Source: Saccoglossus kowalevskii
Lineage: Eukaryota > Hemichordata > Enteropneusta > Harrimaniidae
DNA: 64,000 bases
Direction: 5' to 3'
Assembly: GCF_000003605.2 (NCBI RefSeq)
Contig: NW_003107588.1
Coordinates: 314,195-378,194, forward strand
Within the stretch, counting starts at the first letter, position 1; every line of letters begins with the position of its first letter. Position numbers and translations under genes: made by a program. A model generated the notes under the pieces. It made no database searches. It had not been told where the DNA came from and saw only the letters and a program-made list of their open reading frames with translations. Below are positions 14,149 through 24,382 of this stretch, piece by piece.

Positions 14149-14798
14149 GTCGTCACATCAGAAACACAAACATGTTAATAATACTTTGACATCGTGTGTC
14201 TATGAATATTTTCGTTAATATAATTTTGTGTGTTTTCTTTATTTGGAGATGACCAGATTAATACTATTTATACGATCTTTTTTGATAAGCTTCCATGCAT
14301 TACTCATTTTTAAAGTCTGGTGTCGATTATGCACGAGTCAATGGAAACCCCGACGACTTCACCCTGAGTCGGGATACGTATAGCAACAATCTCAGGTTAG
14401 CGATGCTCAGAGAAGCTTAAAGAGGTCAGGCATGTTTTTATGAAATATCCCACAAAGGAGTAAAAACGTTGAAACACCGGTGAAGGGAGAAAGTAGCGTC
14501 GGGATAAGATGGTAATAAGGCGTTTTTGTTTTATCCCAGGAGGCGGCCCGGGGAGTAATTTAGGGATTTTTCTTGTCTTTACATACCCATATGTGGGCAG
14601 AGTCGGGGTTTATATTGACTAGCGCATTACTCTACTATTGGTATAAGTGAAGGGTCTAAAGAACTTTTATTTGTACATGTGTTTGCGTTTTCGAATTAGC
14701 AAGTTATTTGACTTAACAATATATTTGGAATAGGCATAACAAAATGACGGTTGACGATATTTGTTTCATGTTAGAGCTTCACAAACTTCCATGATACA

Positions 14799-14985
14799 AA
14801 ATGGTTGTTATTCGTTCGCTTTGTGCCGAGAGTTGCTTTGTCCCTCATATAATGTTCTATTCTCCCCGTCGATCGAGTCTACTGCTCCATATTGGATACA
14901 GTTCGCGCGATGATTAACGAGAATTAGCGGGACAAAAACAAGTCACGTCGTTCTCTCGCTCTTAACGAGATTTCGCCGGCCACTT
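14799..14985. mobile_element. MITE-like element, second copy
   Basis: This 187-bp relative of the 2251-2472 element has a left end starting AAATGG. Its interior GTTCTATTCTCCCCGTCG corresponds to the interior of the other copies. Its right end is GCTCTTAACGAGATTTCGCC followed by GGCCACTT. The terminal repeats are more decayed than in the first copy. Confidence 0.6.
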
Positions 14986-16954
14986 GCTTCTAAGGTATGT
15001 TCCATGTGATCGAGGACGGTGGCTTTGACCTCGTCTTGGAGCCTATTTGATACAGAGATAATAAGAAAATTTGCTGTCACAAATTACGAAATTCCAAAGA
15101 AAATACTCCCATACAGCATTACATTGTATATGCAATCGTGCCCGAAATCCGTTACATTGATCCAAATAATACACCGCGAGAACGAAAATGTCCGTTAGTT
15201 TACACACTTTCACAACCATTAAATTGCAATACTATTCACGTATTATCTTGCTTGTCTGATATTTCACTATACAAATTCAAATTGGCTTATATGTTTATAT
15301 CAAACAAGAAATGCATTCCGTATACTTTCGTATTAGTGGTAGTTTTTTTTAAACAGTACAATGTAGCGATTGAATAATATTTCGAAGTCTGTGATTGAAT
15401 AATTTTAAAGATAGAAAATGTATATTGTTAGTATAAAAGCAATAATCCTATGTAATCGCAGTTCTTCCTTTCATGGTTTGTACTTGTAAAACAGACAATA
15501 TTACGTATCGATGACGTCCTTACTTTTTATATGCTCTTTAACACTTCGACTCCGTCATCGGAGCGATTAGCGGGCCCCATTGTTTCCTCTGAGTGGAAAA
15601 TTTTAGGTAGGGTTTTAGGATTGTTGTATCTTCTAACCCATTCTGTGATTTGTATATGTTTAACCGTGGACCCAGATTTTCATTTCATTTGGAACGTTAT
15701 TATGCGCAGTATTATTTAGGAGTTACCACTTATGTAATAATGATGTTTGTAGTTTCACGGGATTCGAAATTGAAACGAAAATAGAAGCATAATATAAACC
15801 CAGCATATAATTTGACTCGAGTCAATGCGCCCTCGCCGATACACTCTGGTGCAAACGACTGAGCGCACCGGCGAGGGCGTAGCAGCTTCAGTCGTATGTA
15901 TCAAGCTGATATATTGTGCCAGATTTAATGTGAACAAATGAACATCTGATCTAAAATGTCGAATTCTTTATTTACGGTGTGGGTTAATATGCTAATGTTG
16001 TGATGGTACAATTAGTTGAGCCGTTGTGTGTTGTTGACAATGGTAGCCGTTGTTATGTCTGTCCCACTTCCATTAATATATGTATAAATGTCCCAAAAAA
16101 TATATGTACGTTTCGGGTACAATAAGTAACTTTTTTTCACATCTCTATAAATGTCGAGAATTTTGTAAATATTGGCGAATGAAAAATGGGCATTATTCTG
16201 ATTGTACTTTTAGTAGACGTACTTGTAGTTGGTTGTTTTGTGGGGTTATGTGATACGAAGCCATGCTTCGTAATAATGACATTTCAATCTCGCTCTATCT
16301 AACGATTACAGAGGCGATGTGAATAACTTTGAGTATTTTTTTACATGTTAAAAAAATCTCTTAAATATGTTAACTTGATGGAATAGTACGATTTATCGAA
16401 CAAAAAACGTCGTTCGGGCAGTATATGGTGAATGAAATGCTTAAATGAGCTCGTGCATACTTAAAGGTCAACCCAAGCGCACGCGCACCAATGTCGCCGA
16501 TTCCGCGTTTACTGCCAAAACAACAGTTTTTTTTACGATAAATTGTACCATATTGATTTTTTATCAGGGAGCTTTTTAAAACACAGTTATTTAAACATGC
16601 TCAAAGTTATCCACACTTCAATTATGCGTAATTTACAAAGGCGTTTTAAACAACGTCGTTTGAGCAGAAGTTTTTTGCGCATTGTATATTTGTAACATAA
16701 CGGCTGAGGCGACCATTCTAACCAATAGGTGGCGACAGAGGGAGAATAAGGGAGTGAGGCAGAACGGGATATAGACTTCCTAACAACTGACATCGTTACT
16801 GTATTATAAATCGATGTGTTGTTCTCCAAATTGGACTTGTATAGTATTTTCAGAGTGACTGTATTCAAATATGTGCGACTCCCGATTTGGTATGTATTGG
16901 CGTCATATCGAAATTTTGAGACAGAAATATCTTTCCATAATCTCTATTCAACTA

Positions 16955-17110
16955 TTTGGTAGAGTTATCGATATACTACTAGTACTATACGCCCACTGCA
17001 GTGCCATTAATGGTAATCATATGTCCATATTTGGCAGAGTTATCGATATACTACTAGTACTATACGCACACTACAGTGCCATTAATGGTAATCATATGCC
17101 CATATTTGGT
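16955..17110. repeat. 75-bp tandem duplication
   Basis: AGAGTTATCGATATACTACT begins at 16961 and again at 17036, a period of exactly 75 bp. The two copies differ at only a few positions. A third, broken copy starts near 17101 (ATTTGGTATACTACAGTGCC). The 75-bp period keeps frame, so a 114-codon ORF runs through with a duplicated 25-residue block. I see no other sign that it is a gene. Confidence 0.85.
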
Positions 17111-17246
17111 ATACTACAGTGCCTCGTAGGAGGGAAAGAGCGGGCTCAGCTTAGCAAGGGATTTTTTAAAACATTTACGTGTACTTTAAAGCTGCTTGGT
17201 GTATTTCACTCGTAATATATAATATACATAGCTGTATTTGTATAGA

Positions 17247-17262
17247 TTCGCGCATGCGCGAA
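17247..17262. promoter_or_regulatory. 16-bp palindrome containing an NRF1-type site
   Basis: TTCGCGCATGCGCGAA is a perfect palindrome in AT-rich surroundings and contains CGCGCATGCGCG, which fits the NRF1 consensus YGCGCAYGCGCR. No gene start is recognised next to it, so a regulatory role is only a possibility. Confidence 0.3.
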
Positions 17263-18106
17263 GCGCGGAATGTGAATAAATTATAGACACGTACGGGCTG
17301 CACTGACAAGTGTTTCCTGTTATAGGAATTCTATTATTGCATAGGCGTTCATTTTTATATATCAAATATAAATGTCTAGTATTGAATTGTAATATATAAT
17401 TGCATATAACACATTACTATTATAGAAATGTAGATATATTTACGCGAAGAACGGGAATAAAATTCAGAGTGAATGTACAGTTGTGATTTTTTGTGTTATA
17501 TTCATACGGGCGTGGTTTGCATAACGTAAGGACATCACCTTACCATCAATCGAACGTTACAATACTGTTGACGATTCGGTACTGTGTGGTGTACTTCACG
17601 ACGTTTCCTGTTCTATATATAACTTGCACGGTGTTTTTACTTGTCGAATGATAAGAAATAAAGACCAGCGTACGTTTCCTTACGAGTTTAGAGTCGGAAA
17701 CAGAAGGCTTGTAGCATTGATCAACAAAACTAAAACTCAAATAGCACTACATTATTCCCTGGATGGGAAGACCCACATTTTTTTGAAAACATATTATTAA
17801 TGTATGGCTGTTCATTAAACTCTTCTTGGTCTGTCTCTGAGCCCATGGTCATTACTGCAGTAACTAGCTAAAGCACGCCCTCTATTCTCAGCTTATCCAT
17901 ACTATATAAAACAAAATAATAAACCACACCCAGAGCAGTGAACAAATATAACTGATGAATTAAATTGTATTTAAATGTAATAGGAAAACCAACCAATGCA
18001 CAGTTAATATTGCCACGTCACTAGTATCCATTAATGAATGAGTATTAGAGAGACAAACAGTTTAGTGGCTCTTCCGTTCTCCTTGAAGGTTTCATAAACG
18101 AGTGTC

Positions 18107-18186
18107 ATAAATCGGGGACACGTGTTAAGTTTCTCACTTTGGATGACACGTGGCACTATCGGGCTTGACACGTGTCCCCGATTTAT
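18107..18186. repeat. Perfect 19-bp inverted repeat with 42-bp spacer
   Basis: The left arm ATAAATCGGGGACACGTGT (18107-18125) and right arm ACACGTGTCCCCGATTTAT (18168-18186) are exact reverse complements. GACACGTG occurs three times: once in each arm junction and once in the spacer (about 18145-18152). This could be a small MITE or a fold-back structure. No target-site duplication is obvious. Confidence 0.85.
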
Positions 18187-20451
18187 TTTTTCTGTCTGCA
18201 TCTACAAACATAAAACTGTGAATTTGGTGATTCCAGTAAGTCATCGACCCGACGGATAACTCTTATATATCACATTCTCTGGTCGAATAACGGATATAAT
18301 TACATTTCTTTAATCGCAGATCCGGAACATGCTCCACATAAATTCTCTCTCTATCATTTTTTGTCGAGAGATTATATTTTGAGCACTATATCGAAATAAT
18401 ACAAACAACAGCCCCGAGATACTCATTCCAATCTGAATTGGAACCATGCGGACAGTAATTGTATGACTGCGCACAAAAGCAGTGATTGAATAGGGCACGT
18501 ATGGCAAGACACATAAATTAAATATACCTTAAATTAAGTGATTTGCCGTATGGTTCGGCGGTAGTCTCAGATATACCAACATCAGAGAAGTAATAAAATG
18601 CCGCGATGTGTGTAATTCTGATACCTCAATCATCATGCCTTTCGAAGGTCAAAGGTTAAGCCTAATTATAACAACGATATTGGTACATGCTAAATGTAAG
18701 TCCCAAACTGCATATTATGTCAGTGTGTTTACATAGTTTTATAGACGTAAACCTGCGATCCCATAAACGAGGGATATGAAATACAAACGACATAAGAAAT
18801 TAAGATTTTGTCAACCATCTAGGTTATATTCACTGAAATTTATAATTGGGTTAAGCTAGGTTAAACACAAGAACCATCATTCCGATTTTGAAATATGTGT
18901 GTTAATTGATAATTGTCCCAAAATACCGATTATCTATCTCAAAATTTCATTCGCGGTGTTATGGACGTAATGAACAAATCGAGTAATAAGGTGATTTACA
19001 GAAATCAAAAAAGTTTTAATATCGGCTGTTAATATATATTGTTAATTTATACGAAGGTGCTGTATTTCATGTGCAACGCTGATCTATAATATGTGTCACG
19101 GTTAATTAGTTATGTGTGATGGTGATAATTTATTTGGGCCCCTTCACAGAATGCAAGACATTTACACGTTTGAACATTTTTGTTGATTTGAGAAACATTT
19201 TCAATAGAACAGCAACAGTCATGTGTATTGACAGTGAATCAGCATGAGGGATTACAAGCAACATGACATCTAAAAAATGCCTAAGTTTCTAACCCCTCTT
19301 CTAGGGAATCTTTAATTCCGCCAACATTGAAAATTGAATTAACAACAACAATAACTGCAACGACAACAATGAAAACAACAACAGCAATAAGTGTGTACGA
19401 CTGTTATGTTTTTGATTCACGATTTCAGACCAATAAATGTCTACGCTTAAAAAATAGTTCAACTAACCATGTGACGTATTTCAATCGATATACGCGAAAG
19501 GTTGCTGATAATCATTCGCCAAATTTATAGACGTAGATTCGCATTCTAAATTTGACACATGTTCGAAAAATCTGTAAGTTAAAATCAAACACCTTGAATG
19601 TTGCTGTACATAATAACGTGTTTGAACAATCAACATTAATATTCCACTTCATTGCTCGCAGGGCCACGGTTCTAAGCACAGACACAACTAATAATCGGTA
19701 TCAAAACCAGAAACGCATTTGCTAATTAAATATTAACCGTATGCTCTACAGAAAGGTGTTTACGCCACGTTTGACAGAATATTGCTTCACTACTATAACA
19801 CAAGACGATTGATGAAATTAAAATTCCCACGAAGTAAATAATTATTCCGGATACCACCGACACTTACCGAGTAATTCCCGAGAGAAGCGCCCACAGTAGC
19901 TTTATTTACCGATATTACTATTCACTTATACGCATGTCGTACTCACGCTTACTGTGTTTTTAAATTAGAAAAGAGTCAAATCGAACATACATCTATAACA
20001 CCACAGTCGTCGCTTCGCGTCGTGTATGGATTACATGCGATGTATACGACGCGTGTAAAAGGTATTCAGTGTGATGATTTCATAGATAAAATTTACATAG
20101 AACATTTTCCTGTCAAAATAACTGCGAATTAGAGCAAAACAACCACTACACAATGTCTCTTGGTTAGATGGTAATTCATGTTTTATTTTCGTAAGATGTA
20201 CAGAACATATAACTACAGGCCTTCATGAGGGTATTGCCTGTTATATATTCATGTCACAATATACTGTAAAAGATGTCCTTTTAGCTAGCATGACTAATTT
20301 AGCTAATTTGTATTTTCGCTAATTTAAGGTGTCGCTTATTCAAATGAAAGTATATTCTCACAATGAGTTTGTTGACACTTTAGTTAAATTCTGTTTATTT
20401 GTGCACTGTGCTAAATTAGCTAAATGGGCATGTAGTTATTTCAAAATGTAG

Positions 20452-20474
20452 TGTAATGTAATGTAATGTAATGT
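20452..20474. repeat. (TGTAA)n microsatellite
   Basis: About four to five units of the pentamer TGTAA in tandem, in intergenic DNA. Confidence 0.85.
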
Positions 20475-20974
20475 CCCCAACTATGGTTCAAACCGGATAG
20501 ATAATTTAGCTATAAATCTGACCAATCGCATCATGACTTTGTATAGTTATACTTTATGTACAACCTTGTTTCCGCGCGACTATATTTCAGTCAAAAAATG
20601 TATTTATAAATATGTATACGTTAATCAATTAAATCTACTGATACAGATATTTGCATTCTGGCATGTCTATGAATAACACCTTATTGCCAGTACATACAAC
20701 GTTCGTTATTTCGTTCCTCCACTCAGTATTTTTATATATCGGAGAGCAATCAAAGAGTATTTCAGTCCTTTAAATAATTGTAATTTTGACAAATGAGAAA
20801 AATCAATGAATGTACTGTCATAGTTGGGATGAGAACACGTAACGTAGCAACCTGAATCAAAATTTGGTCATGGTCCAATACACTTTATATGTTAACTCAT
20901 ACCAAAATATCTAATACAAGTTCATGATAATAATTTATTTACCTATATTCCTATTTGTGAACAAAAATCGATCT

Positions 20975-21150
20975 TCTTCTCCGTTTAGCCTTTCAACTAC
21001 CACAGACAGTCTCCTTCAACTCTTTTCTGCTCTGGGCTAGTCTATTGATGGTTGTGGCCTATCTTCTTCATTTTTTGTTGTCATGTTCTACGCCAGGTGT
21101 TACTTGGCCTTCCTCTATGTCTCTTCGCCTGTGGATCCCATTGCTATGCC
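20975..21150 (-). mobile_element. LINE fragment: C-terminal end of the ORF2-type protein
   Basis: Minus-strand translation starts QWDPQAKRHRGRPSNTWRRT, followed by a stop and then further recognisable but broken text. WDPQ.KR.RGRP..TWRR is the hallmark C-terminal segment downstream of the reverse transcriptase in many non-LTR retrotransposons. In-frame stops show that it is dead. An A/T-rich AAATAA tract lies just beyond, at 21165-21182. Confidence 0.6.
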
Positions 21151-21639
21151 TTTATAGTGATAAATAAATCAAATAAATAAATATAGTGTAAACATACGTA
21201 GGAAACAAAATGCCCGAATAATACTAAATTAAAATATCTCAGAAAAAGCAAGATGAATATTATTAACCATTCTGAACAAAAAGCATCGAATCAGATGCTG
21301 ATCTAATAGAAGATTTTTGATTTTAACAGGTAACGTTTATTCCAGGAAAATATCAGCATGTGTTACAAATAGTTAAAAAATGTTAAATAATGTGATTAAA
21401 AAGTTGCGCTTTTCACATATAGTAAATAAGTAAAGCTTAAAGAAGATCATGATGGCATGTTAACATGTTGGCCAAATCCTCGGATGTCTGACTATGAAAA
21501 GCTTTGAAAACAGGCAATAAAACTTAAAAACTATTTACACACAGGAACCGAGCTAAACCTATTTAAAAGAGGTGAAACATGTTATATATATCCTTGTAAT
21601 TTACATATCTGCTCGTCGGTGATTCTATACATTAAAGTG

Positions 21640-21855
21640 CTACCTTAATCAAACTTAGAATCTATATTTTAGAAGAGCATGTCCGATAACCTATTACTTT
21701 TGATGGACACACAATTCCCACGCGAGTGATAACATATGATTTGAAAGTAACATGACATTTTCAGATTTCCGTCGAATATTACACCCAGATTACGAACGTC
21801 ATTGCTGATACAATTATCAGGGGGGAAATTCTTCTCTGAGGGGTTCTCCACACTT
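21640..21855 (-). mobile_element. Non-LTR reverse transcriptase fragment
   Basis: Minus-strand translation contains VRNLGVIFDGNLKMS, matching the conserved (A/V)(R/K)NLGV(I/L)FD..L.(M/F) block near the thumb of CR1/L2-like reverse transcriptases. Sequence on either side loses similarity quickly. It is a short dead fragment, possibly related to the piece at 20975-21150, although the order and spacing do not prove a single insertion. Confidence 0.55.
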
Positions 21856-23777
21856 GTCAGTGGGGGAATCTCGTCTCGGCTCTATATCTCGTCCCCTTGA
21901 GGTGCGGGATCGGGAAAGTCACTTATACTTTACAGCCAAATAAGACACACACAACGAAATACGTTTCAGCTCTCGTCTTAGTCGGTCAATCGAGCACTCT
22001 AGTGTGTTTTTCTATGCAGACTGAAATATTTCCTCAATCGAATGTTCCATATTATGCGCCAGTACTTGCTTAGACACAACCGTTTCAATCAACTTCGAAA
22101 AAAAAGATAAAGTTAACACTGGACGAAAGTTGACAAAAGTCAAATCAAGACCAGTTTTTTCTCAAAACAATTGCCCACTTACACACAGTTGGAACATGCC
22201 ATTCGATAATTATTAAAATAAACAAACAGACAATATGTCACGTTTCACTGAATGACCAGTGATAAATCGGACGCCGTGTCCTGCATCCAGTCAAAGCGGT
22301 TCACAGAACGAGGCGGGGGCTGTTGTATAGCGTGGGACATATAGAACCAACTAGGCTGGAAGCAAATATTCACGACATACACACAATCATGGCGTGTACG
22401 TTTGTTTGAATTCCAATAGAGGATGGATTTGTCAACCCGAAATGATTTACTTCCAGTAGTAGCAATTTTGCATTTCATTATACATGTACTAGATTCAACC
22501 TCATACCACTAATAAACAGAATGGCGACGCGGGTATTTCTTTTGATCTAACGCGTGTCTTGAGTTTACTTTTGCGATAACGTTTTAGTCTTACCAACAAT
22601 TGGGGGAGATGCAAATCATGTCCACAAAGTCACACACGACTTCGCGACAAACTGTGGTGTTTCAGCAGAAGGTGACGCGAAATGTCAGACCGAAGCTTCA
22701 TATTTTCTTTACGTTAGTGACACTTATGTGCCCACAGACATTCTTAAAACGGGTAAAAAGTAAAACAGAAAGTATAAAATTCAATTGCAGGTCAAACTAA
22801 ATAGCAGTGAGAATAAATACATGATCGGCGAAATATAATAACATAAGACCAGCTTTGTTGTAAACATGGTGACATAAATTATCGTAGGAAAATCGAGTAA
22901 CTATCTAAGTAACTAAGAACATCACTATAAAGATTGTCTCTACATTTTGGGCAAAAATATATTATAAAATATATTATACGCGATTTAAAACTATCTCGTT
23001 TCCGGGTGATCTGATCTGAACTGAATACAGAGAATGACTGAAATGCACGCAAGACCGAGGATTTCCAATGTGTGTACTCACCATTCGGCAAAATTTGGTA
23101 AAGCGTGAGCCACCAGAGTAGCCGAGACACGCGTTCGCCGGGGTTTAGGCCGACTGAAACCTCTAAACAATAGCGTTGCCAGTCTGTTTATTAGTGTTCT
23201 GAGATTCAACTAACTAAACACACATCCGCCCACCCCAAACAACCAACTACACAAACAAACACAACTAAATTTAATAATATATTACGCAAGTAAACAAGCC
23301 CACACATCAGTTGGTAAAACCATGATGCCAGTTGAGATCATGAGAAGGAAAATGATAAAGAAAATGTCACAAAATTCTTGTATCGATTTCTCTCAACTGA
23401 TCATATAAACAATAATCTGTGAAACAACTTGTGTGTATTGAAACATGGAATGTATTCAATTTGTATGACAAAACAACAACACTCTATAGCAAATATATAA
23501 TAAAATTCCCGGAATATGACATCAAATAAGAATCAACATAGCTTTTACCGAATCCAGTGTTATTTGTCTTGACTGGTAATATATGATTTTCTGCCGGTAT
23601 CACCAAAATGACAAGATGTCCATTTACATATTGACACTAATTGCACTTAAGTGGTCTAGCATATGGGACACGTTTTACTAGCAACAGTTATAACGAATAT
23701 TTGTAAAATAATATGTAAAACATGCTCTTAAATTTGAATAAATGACCTAAATAATGGCCTTAAGAATTTGTGAATTT

Positions 23778-23908
23778 GTCACAAGTTTCGACGTGGAAAC
23801 GCCAACGTGGCAGCGAGTAACCCTTTATAATGTGACCAACTTGACGTAAGAAGTATCAGATCTGTTGGATGAATCGAGCAATAGCACTATTCCGGACATC
23901 TCTGAACG
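23778..23908 (+). promoter_or_regulatory. CTL-1 promoter block and noncoding first exon
   Basis: GTCACAAG (23778), ACGTGG (23791), ACGTGG (23805) and CCCTTTATAA (23821, TATA-like) precede a putative noncoding exon ending in CTGAACG at the donor GTGAGT (23909). The same elements occur upstream of CTL-3 with the same spacing. The TATA-like box would place the start near 23850. The transcript then joins the acceptor before 24374. Confidence 0.6.
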
Positions 23909-24382
23909 GTGAGTTACACGTCTTTTGTCATTTGTTAGTTCCGTGTGAGTACGTGTTTTGAAAATATTTTATTTATCATCATCGTGATTTCAGTTCACAT
24001 GTTCATTAATTTTTTTAATACGGGTTCTTTTTTCAATTTCGCAACAATTGTAGAGTCACCTGACAGAGTATTCTTAATTTTTCGGTGAAGAGATTTCACC
24101 AAATCGCGGAATTTCACTCAGAAAAAATGGTTTATATTTACCTTAATATCGTTATAACTTGTGATACTATATTCAATAAAAATTTCCATCTAGTGTAACA
24201 TTTTATTTATTTACTGATTTGAAATCTAATATCAAATTAGAAATATGCAATTAATCAAAATTAATCCACAGTGAGCATATATAGCTGGGAATGTTTATAT
24301 ATTTCTAAAAAATAAGTAAATATAAAATTAGTTACAGAATTAAGATTTTTAATATGTTTTTATTTACTCGCAGATTGACGTA

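Larger units (their letters stand above)
14149..23770. other. Intergenic region between the ATPase and the lectin cluster
   Basis: About 9.6 kb with no gene that I can support. Open frames are short (about 60-114 codons), overlap on both strands and show no family motif. The separately listed contents are a MITE (14799-14985), a 75-bp duplication (16955-17110), a 16-bp palindrome (17247-17262), a 19-bp inverted repeat (18107-18186), a TGTAA microsatellite (20452-20474) and two minus-strand LINE fragments (about 20975-21150 and 21640-21855). I found no clear polyadenylation signal close after the ATPase stop, so the extent of its 3' UTR is unknown. Confidence 0.6.

Noticed and set aside
16871-17215. 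A 114-codon + strand ORF with an internal 25-residue duplication
   Set aside because: The 75-bp tandem duplication preserves frame by chance. There is no signal peptide, no domain, and no neighbouring exon or promoter evidence.
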